Positions 1 to 8,476 of a stretch of 64,000 nucleotides of DNA are shown here, one piece after another. The position numbers were made by a program, and so were the translations under genes. A model generated the notes under the pieces. It saw nothing but the letters and a program-made list of their open reading frames with translations. It was not told the origin of the DNA and did no database searches. Position 1 is the stretch's first letter, and every line of letters starts with the position of its first letter. The stretch is taken from contig NZ_JAVSJA010000001.1 of NCBI RefSeq assembly GCF_032027425.1, forward strand, positions 1,178,001 to 1,242,000, written 5' to 3'. This DNA comes from Microcystis wesenbergii NRERC-220 (GTDB taxonomy: Bacteria > Cyanobacteriota > Cyanobacteriia > Cyanobacteriales > Microcystaceae).

Positions 1-2020
1 TCCAACATTGGGCCGTGTCGATCACGATCGAAGCTTTTAAACGCAAGTGTGAGCGAATCAGGTGATGATGGACGGCACCAACGGCCAATAAAGGGGGAAT
101 ATAGCTAGTTTTTTCGTCAATAGGAGCAGTTCTGTCACTGAGAATTAAAATTTCTGCTCCCGATGCTACTTTCTTGGCGGCCTCAGCACACAAATTAGCG
201 ATCGCGGTTTCTAATCCCCGGGGGCCGGTGGTCAGATCATAAAGGGTAGAAAGTTCGGCTGTTTTGTAGCTAGAGGTTTTAACTTTGGCTAATTCCGCAT
301 TATTGAGCAGGGGAGAGTCTAATTTCAGTAAATGTGCGTCATCAACCCCTAATTTAAGGATATTGCCCCGTCGTCCCAGATACATAGTCAAGGACATGAC
401 TAAACTTTCCCGTAAGGGATCGATGGGGGGGTTAGTAACTTGGGCAAAACGTTGTTTAAAGTAATCGTAGAGAAGATGGGGTTTACTGGAGAGGACTGCT
501 AGGGGAGTGTCATCACCCATACAGAAAGTCGGTTCTTTTCCCTGTTCTGCCATGGGAACGATAATCATATCCACATCTTCGGATGTATAACCGAAAGCGG
601 TTTGCAGGGGAAGAAGATTACTAGGAGCGGGAATGTCGAGCGCTGTTTCTTTGTCAATCAAGGTGCGTTGGGATTTCACCCATTCACCGTAGGGATTAGC
701 TCCAGCAATTTCCTGTTTAATCGGCCAATTCCGCTTAATTTCGCCTTTTTCTAGGTCAACTGCGATCATTTGACCGGGGCCGAGACGACCTTTTTCCATA
801 ATGGTGGTTTCATCGAGGGGAATAGTTCCCGCTTCCGAAGAAACGACAATATAACCGTTGTTAGTAATGCTATAACGGGCCGGTCGCAAACCGTTGCGAT
901 CCAAACAAGCGCCGACGATTCCCCCGTCACTGAATACCAGTAAAGCCGGACCGTCCCAGGGTTCCTGTAAACCGCTATAGTATTCGTAGAAGTCGATAAT
1001 TTCGGGATAATCCTGTAAATCCGGCTGATTATTGTAGGCCTCCGGCACTAGGATCATAGCTGCTTCTAGGGGACTGCGGCCGGTTCTCACCAATAATTCT
1101 AGGGCGCTATCGAGGTTATAGGAGTCGCTGTTAGCGGGGTTAACAATGGGGGTCAGGGATTGTAATTCTTCGTGGGTCCAACCTTGGGTTTCTAAAGCGG
1201 GTTCCCGGGCCGACATCCAGTTAATATTGCCCAAAAGGGTGTTAATTTCGCCGTTATGACCCAATAAGCGCATCGGTTGAGCGAGAGGCCATTTTGGTTG
1301 GGTGTTGGTGCTAAAACGTCGGTGATAAATAGCGAATTGACTGCTATAGTCGGGATTTTGCAGGTCTAGATAGAATTCTCGCAGGATTTCGCCCCGTACC
1401 ATGCCTTTATAGACAATGGTGCGACAGGAAAAGGAACAGAAATAGAAATCATCGGCCAGTTGCTTACCGACTTCAGAACGGGCAATATAGAGTAGGCGAT
1501 CAAATTGAGAACCGGCTAAATCGGGGGAAGTAACCAGAATTTGCTCGACGTAGGGTTGATTTTCCCTTGCTTGTCTGCCGAGGACTTGGGGACGGACGGG
1601 AACAGCACGCCAACCTAAAATCTTAATATTATATTTATTGACAATTTCCTCGATGTGTGCTTTAGCGTCGGCGCGTTCTTGGGCCGCTTGGGGAAGAAAG
1701 ACCATCCCCACCCCTAGTCGCTCAGATTCTGGCATATTTAAGCCATTTTCGGCGAACCAAGGCGCGAGGACATCTCTGGGGATAGCGGTCATCATACCGG
1801 AACCGTCACCGGAATCCTGATCGGCGCTGCAGCCGCCCCGGTGTTCCAAACAACCTAAGGCTAAAAGGGCCTGTTCAATCAGTTGATGGCTGCCGGAACC
1901 GCGCACATCGGCAATAAAACCGACTCCACAAGCGTCCCGTTCCTCTACGAGCCATCGGGGACCCCAATAGGGATCGATTTGGTGTATATTGTCGGTTTTT
2001 AGGTTATTTTGTTGCGCCAT
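1..2020 (-). CDS. gltB: Glutamate synthase (GOGAT) large subunit, 5' part only
   Basis: The gene starts at an ATG (2018-2020) and stays open to the left window edge, giving 673 residues of a family that is usually about 1,500 long. It makes glutamate from glutamine and 2-oxoglutarate. The class II glutamine amidotransferase domain fills the N-terminal half: Cys31, in ERDACGVGFI, is the expected N-terminal nucleophile after removal of a short propeptide, and HRGG, DSGDGSGM, RRFSTNT and GHNGEINT follow in family order. The start of the central domain is also visible. The FMN and Fe-S region lies outside the window, so ferredoxin-dependent (glsF/gltS type) and NADH-dependent forms cannot be separated; a ferredoxin enzyme is expected in cyanobacteria. 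Confidence 0.95.
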   Translation of the reverse strand, partial: MAQQNNLKTDNIHQIDPYWGPRWLVEERDACGVGFIADVRGSGSHQLIEQALLALGCLEHRGGCSADQDSGDGSGMMTAIPRDVLAPWFAENGLNMPESERLGVGMVFLPQAAQERADAKAHIEEIVNKYNIKILGWRAVPVRPQVLGRQARENQPYVEQILVTSPDLAGSQFDRLLYIARSEVGKQLADDFYFCSFSCRTIVYKGMVRGEILREFYLDLQNPDYSSQFAIYHRRFSTNTQPKWPLAQPMRLLGHNGEINTLLGNINWMSAREPALETQGWTHEELQSLTPIVNPANSDSYNLDSALELLVRTGRSPLEAAMILVPEAYNNQPDLQDYPEIIDFYEYYSGLQEPWDGPALLVFSDGGIVGACLDRNGLRPARYSITNNGYIVVSSEAGTIPLDETTIMEKGRLGPGQMIAVDLEKGEIKRNWPIKQEIAGANPYGEWVKSQRTLIDKETALDIPAPSNLLPLQTAFGYTSEDVDMIIVPMAEQGKEPTFCMGDDTPLAVLSSKPHLLYDYFKQRFAQVTNPPIDPLRESLVMSLTMYLGRRGNILKLGVDDAHLLKLDSPLLNNAELAKVKTSSYKTAELSTLYDLTTGPRGLETAIANLCAEAAKKVASGAEILILSDRTAPIDEKTSYIPPLLAVGAVHHHLIRSHLRLKASIVIDTAQCW

Positions 2021-2340
2021 AGAAGTTATCCTTAGGGTCGTTGTCTAGAAGGGTGGGATAGTTGGTCTGCTGAAAGGGTCAATCTAGAATAGAAATTTTT
2101 TTGATCTTGCCGTTTCGATTGTCGCTGATTTTTAGCCGTTACGATCCTTACCCGGCCCGTCGAGGGAATCACAGGTGATCTACCATGATATAGTAGCTCT
2201 CAGGAATTGTCATCGAAAATCCCCTAGGCAAGATGGGGGTGAAACATCTAAATTTCCCTGTTCTATCAATTGCCAGCCAAATGCACAACCTTATCTTCTT
2301 ACAATAAACCAAAGACCACATTTGATCACACTCTATAACT
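2021..2340. other. Upstream region of the GOGAT gene
   Basis: No coding frame is convincing here. The region must hold the promoter and leader of the leftward GOGAT gene. An AT-rich TATA-like stretch lies near 2187-2195 on the minus strand, but I found no clear NtcA palindrome (GTA-N8-TAC). Confidence 0.4.
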
Positions 2341-2373
2341 AATTGGCCTTTTGATTTTTCAACAAACCTTTAC

Positions 2374-2480
2374 TTAACGGGGGACAGCCACCAATTTATT
2401 GTTGGCGTAATTTTGTAACCATGACCAACTTACACCTGTAACTCTGGCAATACTTCCTGGAGAAATTCCTGATAAATTTC
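2374..2480 (-). pseudogene. IS1-like transposase fragment (N-terminal helix-turn-helix part)
   Basis: The minus strand reads IARVTGVSWSWLQNY followed by ANNKLVAVPR and a stop at 2374-2376. This resembles the InsA-like DNA-binding segment of cyanobacterial IS1-family transposases. Only about 30 residues remain, with no catalytic domain. Its upstream end runs without a break into the duplicated gene-start segment at 2470-2655, so the fragment marks a recombination or deletion joint. The family call is from pattern memory. Confidence 0.5.
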
Positions 2481-2655
2481 TGGAACTGAAAAGTTTTTCG
2501 GTGGGGCCAGTTAACCATCTATGGAGAAAAGAAATTAGCATGATGTTTTTTAGATTGGGATAAAAGGTTAAGATTCTCTAAAACTAAGGGCAATTTTGAC
2601 AAGTAATATCCACTATAAATAAGGATAAGCATAACTGTTTCGCCTGTAATCTGGC
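2470..2655 (-). repeat. Duplicated copy of the 5' end of the neighbouring GT-C-like gene
   Basis: This segment is nearly identical to 4480-4690, which covers the first 35 or so codons and upstream leader of the membrane-protein gene ending at 2787. Shared protein text includes YPNLKNIMLISF and HRWLTGPTEK, and the upstream ATAAATAAGGA and GCATAACTGT stretch is also shared. A block of about 21 bases present at 4651-4671 is missing from this copy. The gene is therefore bracketed by two same-orientation copies of its own start. This looks like the relic of a former tandem paralogue. Confidence 0.8.
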
Positions 2656-2786
2656 ACTCCTTCTACAGCCTTTCTCGTCAAGGTGAAGCACAATCTGAGA
2701 AACGCTGTAATAGCTATTTCAGTCATTTATTTTATTTGCCTTTACTTCAATAGATATCATAGCATTTAGAACGCAATAGTCCTGAA

Positions 2787-4595
2787 TCACAAAGAAGATT
2801 GAAGAATACATTTTGCTTCCAATAACAGCAATTTTTCATTCTCAAAAACCGTGCATTGTTCCTTGAGATTAGTAAGGACAGGAACAGAACCTTGTTCTAA
2901 CTTTTGTAAAGCTTCTTCGGTGGCAGGCTGAAACTGTTTTAGCCAAGAATTGTTACGAACATAATCAGAAGTTAAAGACCCCTTGTCTAATAACCAAAAA
3001 TCTATTCCATACTTATTGATAAAAGTTTTGACTACTTCTAAATTATCGCTATATTGAGAGTTAATAGAATCAGTTACTCGTGAACGAAACTGATTGTAAT
3101 AGCCTAGCTCATAAGGAACATCAAATTTGGGGGCAGCTAAAACTGAACGTTGGGCAAAGCTTGGTAAATTAGATGCTTCGTTGGACAGGGAAGCAATTAG
3201 TATATCTTTTGGTTGTTGTGCCAAAAACTGATATAGTTCTTTTTCCATTCCATAGTTATAACCATGAGTAGAGGTGAGATTTAAAAAACGACTGGGATAG
3301 AGTAGAAAAATTATGGCTAGGAGTAATACAATTACCTGAGCTAATATTTGTTTTTTATTCTGGAGTTTTTGGTTTTTATTATTACCCTGAGATACCCATT
3401 TTTCTAGGAAGCAAATAAAAGCATCTACAACTATAATTAAAGTCATGGCACTAGCCAGACAAATAACATACAAAAGTGAGTGGGCATAGCGACTGGGAAG
3501 ATAAAGCTTGAATAGCAAGGCATGGGCTAAAAAGAATAGAAATAAAGATACAAAAATGATTTGGCTCAGAATTGTAGTGGCAGAAGTAACCCGATTGGCT
3601 AAAGGAAAACGAGATGGATAGCGTAGTAAAATCGGTAAGAATAAGCCTAAGAATAAAATTTGACTAGAAAAAAGCCAATTAAGTTGTAAACTACTGCGAC
3701 TATTTCTACTAGCAAACCAGTAATTCCACCAGTTTTGACCAAAAAACACTACTGAACCTCTGGTCTGAAACTGTGGCAAACTTTTAGCCTGTGCGACCGT
3801 AATCATTGGTCCATATTCGGAAGAACTCAAAACATAGGGTAAAAGCACCAAAAAAGTGACAACTAATCCTGCACCGCATAAAAGAAAATTACTTGGCTCT
3901 AGGGACGGATGCGGCCATCCTTTTCGCCAACTTAATAATCTTAAAACTAAAATTCCACCACTTACAAGAAGATAGGGTGGATAAAATAAACCTTGCAGGA
4001 CAATAGTCACTAAGCAAGGCCAGAAAGAGCGGCGTAGTAGATAGTATAAAAATGCTAAAAATAGTAAAGGACCAAAAGCTCTTGGTGTACTACCAGACAG
4101 TAAGACCCCGGTAATTTTTTGATTGAGTAAAACGGTAAAAATAAATCCCACTGCTGGCACAGGTAACAACTGTCGTGCTGAAACAAAGCCATAGCTTGTT
4201 GTCAGCAAAAGCAAGGGGATAGGCAACAATTTACTCAAAAGGATGGGGTTGATTCCTAGACTAGCAAAGGTACGATAAAGTGCAGTATAGCCGGCTGGTA
4301 GAGATGATAAAAAGTAGTCCCCTATAAAATCTTGAGGGAATAGAGATGATTGCCAAAAACGCAATAGCCAAGTTACATGAAATCTGGCATCTTCTTGGAT
4401 AGAATATTCACTATTAAAACCAGCTTTTACTAAAACAATAATGTTAATTATTGCAAAAATTAAACTTAAACTGAACCAAAATAAATTTCTGGCACTGAAG
4501 AATTTTTCGGTGGGGCCAGTTAACCATCTATGGATAAAAGAAATTAGCATGATGTTTTTTAGATTGGGATAACAGGTTAAAATTCTCTCAAACAA
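2787..4595 (-). CDS. Multi-pass membrane protein, GT-C glycosyltransferase-like
   Basis: 602 residues. A hydrophobic helix at about 38-58 is followed by a loop with an acidic EDARFH motif, then eight or more further membrane helices up to about residue 440, then a soluble domain of about 150 residues. Acidic residues in the first extracytoplasmic loop plus a C-terminal soluble domain are the layout of GT-C enzymes, which use polyprenyl-phosphate sugars outside the membrane. The next gene upstream on the same strand encodes a DPM1-like polyprenyl-phosphate sugar synthase, a natural donor supplier. I do not recognise a named family, so substrate and activity are inferred. An internal ATG at residue 16 is an alternative start. 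Confidence 0.6.
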   Translation of the reverse strand: MFERILTCYPNLKNIMLISFIHRWLTGPTEKFFSARNLFWFSLSLIFAIINIIVLVKAGFNSEYSIQEDARFHVTWLLRFWQSSLFPQDFIGDYFLSSLPAGYTALYRTFASLGINPILLSKLLPIPLLLLTTSYGFVSARQLLPVPAVGFIFTVLLNQKITGVLLSGSTPRAFGPLLFLAFLYYLLRRSFWPCLVTIVLQGLFYPPYLLVSGGILVLRLLSWRKGWPHPSLEPSNFLLCGAGLVVTFLVLLPYVLSSSEYGPMITVAQAKSLPQFQTRGSVVFFGQNWWNYWFASRNSRSSLQLNWLFSSQILFLGLFLPILLRYPSRFPLANRVTSATTILSQIIFVSLFLFFLAHALLFKLYLPSRYAHSLLYVICLASAMTLIIVVDAFICFLEKWVSQGNNKNQKLQNKKQILAQVIVLLLAIIFLLYPSRFLNLTSTHGYNYGMEKELYQFLAQQPKDILIASLSNEASNLPSFAQRSVLAAPKFDVPYELGYYNQFRSRVTDSINSQYSDNLEVVKTFINKYGIDFWLLDKGSLTSDYVRNNSWLKQFQPATEEALQKLEQGSVPVLTNLKEQCTVFENEKLLLLEAKCILQSSL

Positions 4596-4878
4596 AGTGC
4601 GATTTTAACAAGCAATATCCGCCACTATAAATAAGGACAAGCATAACTGTGTTGAGTTACTGGGGTGTTTATTTCGCCTGTAGTGAGTATCAGTGGGAGA
4701 GGCCACTATTTCACTGGTTCTCGTTAAGAATAGTTTAATTAAACAAATTAAAGTCAAAATAATTGGCAAAAATTTTCCACACGACTTGACATTTAATTTC
4801 TACTCTAACTTTACTTATTATGGCTTGTGTACTTAACCAAATTGTCACAAAAAATGCTGACTATCCCGATATTTATTA

Positions 4879-5802
4879 TCAAGTTCGTTTATCAATCATG
4901 TCTGCTAAAAGAGCAAACATTCCTGTTTGGGTTGTCGCTATTAATAGCAGTATAGTTCTTTCTGTGAGATCTTGATAAACAACAAGATCTTGAATTAAGG
5001 TAAATAAAAACCAAAGGAAAAAAAACCCAGAAATCGGTAGAAAAACCCGAAGTGGTGCAAAATACATTCCCACCCTGAGGATTAACTGGACAAAGCGCAA
5101 AGTATCGCGGATAGGCTTAATTTTACTGTTGCCTTGGCGAGCAAAATAGTCAATCGGTTCATAATGGACTAAATAACCATTAGTTAACATGGCTAGGGTA
5201 ATCGTAGTGGTAAAACTAAAAGTATCGGGTAAGATAGTAAAAAATCTCTCTACCACGCTCTTACGAAAAACCCGTAAGCCACTATTAAGATCCAGAATGC
5301 GACTATTGGTAATCCATTCGGCAAAACGGACAAGAAACCACTTAGGAATTTTGCGAATTGTTGGATAAACGACATTAGCACCAGTGCGCGCCCCGACCAC
5401 CATATCGGCATTCTCTAGCAGGGCAACTAATTGGGGAATTCTTTCGTTAGGATAGGTTCCATCCCCATCCGTAATCACGATTGCCCCATATTTAGCCTGT
5501 CTAATTCCCGTTTTTAGCGCCGCACCATAGCCACGATTTCTGGGATGTTCGATTACCCTAAATGTCATCAATTCCTGAAGTTCTCGCAAGATTTCACCCG
5601 TTCGATCCTTAGAACCATCATTAACCACCACAATCTCATAGGTACAATTAGAGAGTTTTAGTTGTTCTTGGAGAAGTTCTAAAGTCGGAGTAATACCCTT
5701 TTCCTCATTGTAGACGGGAATGACAATAGAAAAAGCATCACTGATCTTCTTTCTTGCTGAACTTGACGATAATTTACTCTCCAATTTTGTACTGCTTTCC
5801 AT
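4879..5802 (-). CDS. GT2 family glycosyltransferase, DPM1-like polyprenyl-phosphate sugar synthase
   Basis: 307 residues. The GT-A fold shows SIVIPVYNEEKG near residue 25, VVVNDGSKDRTGE near 60, NRGYGAALKTG near 90 and the metal-binding DGDGTYPNE near 113. Two hydrophobic helices close the protein (about 250-272 and 283-302). This matches bacterial dolichyl/undecaprenyl-phosphate mannose or glucose synthase-like GT2 proteins, which load a sugar on a lipid carrier at the inner face of the membrane. It is co-directional with the GT-C-like gene about 280 bases downstream. Sugar specificity cannot be read from the sequence. Confidence 0.85.
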   Translation of the reverse strand: MESSTKLESKLSSSSARKKISDAFSIVIPVYNEEKGITPTLELLQEQLKLSNCTYEIVVVNDGSKDRTGEILRELQELMTFRVIEHPRNRGYGAALKTGIRQAKYGAIVITDGDGTYPNERIPQLVALLENADMVVGARTGANVVYPTIRKIPKWFLVRFAEWITNSRILDLNSGLRVFRKSVVERFFTILPDTFSFTTTITLAMLTNGYLVHYEPIDYFARQGNSKIKPIRDTLRFVQLILRVGMYFAPLRVFLPISGFFFLWFLFTLIQDLVVYQDLTERTILLLIATTQTGMFALLADMIDKRT

Positions 5803-6295
5803 TATTTCTAGGTGAACTGTTATTAGTTTAGCGGCTTATTATGACTGGTTTCTTCAGAGATATCCTCGTCAGGGTTAACCATAAGTAATCGGGCTAAATC
5901 AATTTCCTAGTCGAGACGGGAGACGGTCGACAGCCATCAGTTATCATTGGTCTGACTGTCTTTTCACTGATTACCGATTACCGATCAATATTTACTGGTG
6001 ACAGACCTAAAAAGCTTTCGAACTAGAGAACCACGAAGTCTGACAGAGTAGGGGCTTAGATGTGTAATGACTTTTACTTAGTTACATAATCATATTTAGT
6101 CAAATGCCAGAAGAACTCAGGAAAAACTCTTCCTCAACCGTCTAGAACTTTTTGTCTGTGTCTAGGTAGTATATTTAATCTCTGCTGAACAGCGATTAAG
6201 TCCCCAATATTTCAGAACTTTACCCTACCTATCCAGTATATCAGTGTATATTGGACAGTTGTCAAGTCCTTCAAAAAAAATTAAGCAATAGATTT
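5803..6295. other. Divergent intergenic region with short direct repeats
   Basis: This region separates the leftward GT2 gene from the rightward methyltransferase gene. It holds a short GATTACC repeat near 5979-5989 and no credible open frame. It should contain both promoters, but no site stands out. Confidence 0.4.
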
Positions 6296-6988
6296 ATGGC
6301 AGAAAAATTAGGCATCGATTATTTTGACAAAAACCGCCCCCTGGCGAAACTTCACGGCAAGACCACCCTGCAAATGCGCCGCAAAATGTATGATTTTTTA
6401 GAGAATGCCGTGGATGGTGTGAGGGGAAAAAAATTTTTAGACCATGGTTCCACACCGGAAACCACCAGACAAGCGAGTAACTGCTTTATCCGCTGGTTGC
6501 TGGAAGATGATGCTAAGGTTTATGCCTGTTCTCCCGAAGAAATTAGCCATTTAGCGGCATTTTTCCCCGGATTAGTTGTCCTTGATTGGCCTCCCACACC
6601 TTCCCAAGTAGAAGGAATTGACTATATCATCTCATCGGCGGTTATCGAACACGTCGGCAATGAACAATCGCAGATTGAATACGTCAGCAGCCTGCTGCGA
6701 TTATGTCCCCGCTTATTTATCACCACTCCTAATCGCTACCACTGGCTAGAATTTCATACGCGCTTGCCCCTCTTGCACTGGCTGCCGAGAAGTTGGCATC
6801 GCGCTGTCTTAAACTTAATTGGGATGAAGTTTTGGGCTAGTGAAAAAAATCTGCGCTTGCTTGCGGAAGATGAATTTGCCCGTATTATTGAACAAGCTGC
6901 CCGAATTAATGGTTTAAAAGTTACTCTCCACTGGTATAAGCCGAAATTTCTGGGCTTAGTGTCTAATCTCTGCGTTTTAGTTAACTAA
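6296..6988 (+). CDS. SAM-dependent methyltransferase-like protein (class I fold)
   Basis: 230 residues from the ATG at 6296. The frame stays open back to a TTG at 6251, but neither start has a clear ribosome binding site. KKFLDHGSTPE takes the place of the usual glycine-rich SAM loop (motif I) and is weak. YIISSAVIEHVGN followed by a pair of leucine-rich segments and LFITTPNRYHWLEF looks like the post-motif region of Methyltransf_11/23 proteins often found in polysaccharide gene clusters. The degenerate motif I means catalysis is not assured. Its position beside the glycosyltransferases suggests glycan modification; this is inference. Confidence 0.55.
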   Translation: MAEKLGIDYFDKNRPLAKLHGKTTLQMRRKMYDFLENAVDGVRGKKFLDHGSTPETTRQASNCFIRWLLEDDAKVYACSPEEISHLAAFFPGLVVLDWPPTPSQVEGIDYIISSAVIEHVGNEQSQIEYVSSLLRLCPRLFITTPNRYHWLEFHTRLPLLHWLPRSWHRAVLNLIGMKFWASEKNLRLLAEDEFARIIEQAARINGLKVTLHWYKPKFLGLVSNLCVLVN

Positions 6989-7082
6989 GGCTGTCAGTCC
7001 TAAAACCACAAATCTATTCCTGGCCACAAACAGAAAATAAGTTATCAAAAAAAGACGAAAAGAAGGGACTTTTTCCGATAAT

Positions 7083-7115
7083 AAAGGGCAGAGTTAGACC
7101 TGCCCTTTGATCTTC
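7083..7115 (+). terminator. Rho-independent terminator candidate after the methyltransferase gene
   Basis: A 9-bp stem AAAGGGCAG / CTGCCCTTT (7083-7091 and 7100-7108) encloses an 8-base loop, followed by T-rich GATCTTCTTTCTT. It lies about 95 bases after the rightward methyltransferase gene and could also serve the leftward gene ending at 7306. Nothing else was found in 6989-7305. Confidence 0.55.
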
Positions 7116-7305
7116 TTTCTTGGCACTGATTACTGATTAATGATTAACGTCAGTTCGGGATAAGGGGGGAAGGAAAAGAGGGCGGCTAGTAAGCTGAAAA
7201 ATATATAACCATATCCTCGATAGTTCCAGTACCCCCAACTCCAGTGCAGTCTTAACGAGTAATTTAGGTAGTCAACGGCTTACTATTGAGGCAATGGGGA
7301 CAAAT

Positions 7306-8193
7306 TCAGGACAAGACTTTCCCTAAACAGGCGGGTAAATCGGCCAATTTTTCTACCACTGTCACCCCAGCTTCTTGAAAATGACGTAAGCTATCTTTTC
7401 TGGTATTCTTAGCGGCAACAGAGTAGGAAAGTTGGTTAGAAATAATTGTTTCTGTATCGCCGAAATTGGTTTCAATCGCTGCATTTAATCCCACAAGATA
7501 GGCAATCACTGGTTTTTCGATCGCCGAGGCAATATATTTGGCAGCCTCGATTTCGGCCTTTCCTCCCACCTGACTGACGAGGAGAATCGCCTCGGTATTG
7601 TCATCTTCCTCAAAAACCTGCAACCATTGGGACAAATTGGAGCCAATAATGCCATCAGTACCCAAATTTACCGCCATAGATTCACCATACCCCGCTGCTG
7701 TTAAAGTTTTCGCCACCTCATCCCCTATGCGATCGCCGCGTGTGATCAGACCGATTGTCCCCGATTGATAAAAGTTCGGTTCACAAATACCCAACCAAAG
7801 ATAATTGGGAATAATTACACCTTGGCTGCCGGGTCCGAGAATTAATGTCCCGGTGGTACTAGCTATCTTTAATAATTCCACCAGATCCAAGGGGGGAACT
7901 TTGGGGGTGACGATAATTAATTGGGGAATACCTGATGCGATCGCTTCTAAGGCCGCATCTAGGACTTGATTGGGGGGGACTAAAATTAAACTGGTTTGGA
8001 TTTCTCCTGCTTCAGCAACGGCCTCGGCCACTAGATCAAACACTGGTATCTCTGCGATTATCTCACCACTGCAGCCACTAGCCACTCCCGCTACTAAACA
8101 GGTTCCTTGGGTTTTCAATCTTGCTGCATAATATTTGCCAAGGGGTCGATCGATCCCTTGCATAATTATCTGATCTTTATCTGTCCATTTCAT
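7306..8193 (-). CDS. Succinyl-CoA synthetase alpha-like protein lacking the phospho-histidine
   Basis: 295 residues, collinear with E. coli SucD (289). The N-terminal CoA-binding fold and the ligase domain are recognisable (GPGSQGVIIP, VGGKAEIEAAKYI, EKPVIAYLVG, FQEAGV). The segment that should read GHAGAI around the phosphorylated His246 reads GDTETI, with Asp at residue 246. Glu208, which stabilises the phospho-histidine, aligns with Gln208, and the GPNCPG motif is GPGSQG. The frame is intact and full length, so this is not an ordinary pseudogene. By homology it would be sucD, but normal ligase chemistry looks impossible; a structural or different role is inferred. The beta-like partner lies 283 bases upstream on the same strand. 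Confidence 0.8.
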   Translation of the reverse strand: MKWTDKDQIIMQGIDRPLGKYYAARLKTQGTCLVAGVASGCSGEIIAEIPVFDLVAEAVAEAGEIQTSLILVPPNQVLDAALEAIASGIPQLIIVTPKVPPLDLVELLKIASTTGTLILGPGSQGVIIPNYLWLGICEPNFYQSGTIGLITRGDRIGDEVAKTLTAAGYGESMAVNLGTDGIIGSNLSQWLQVFEEDDNTEAILLVSQVGGKAEIEAAKYIASAIEKPVIAYLVGLNAAIETNFGDTETIISNQLSYSVAAKNTRKDSLRHFQEAGVTVVEKLADLPACLGKVLS

Positions 8194-8476
8194 ATATTAA
8201 GTGTTGGGAGTTGTTTCAGTTATCAGTAAACAGTAAACAGTAAACAGTAATCAGTAATCAGCTTCTGAAGGCAAGAGTCAAAGGTTTTAAGTAGTCGTGC
8301 AAAATTAATTTCCTAGTGAAGATAGGCAAAAGGCAAGAGGCAAAAGGCTTCGGCCGTGAGATCAGCCGAACGGCAAGAGGGGGTTAGATATGTGTAATTA
8401 ATTTTGCTTAGGTACTTAGATTGGGCCCTTGTGAACTGAAAACTCACATCTGATCACTGATCACTGATCACTGATT
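8194..8476. repeat. Heptamer short tandem repeats between the two SCS-like genes
   Basis: CAGTAAA units are repeated at 8226-8247 and merge into CAGTAAT units. TGATCAC units occur near 8452-8474. The middle part has AGGCAAAAGGCAAGAGGCA-like purine-rich text that recurs elsewhere (for example 10830 and 43560). No gene is seen. The repeat separates two genes that would otherwise be a tight operon. Confidence 0.75.
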
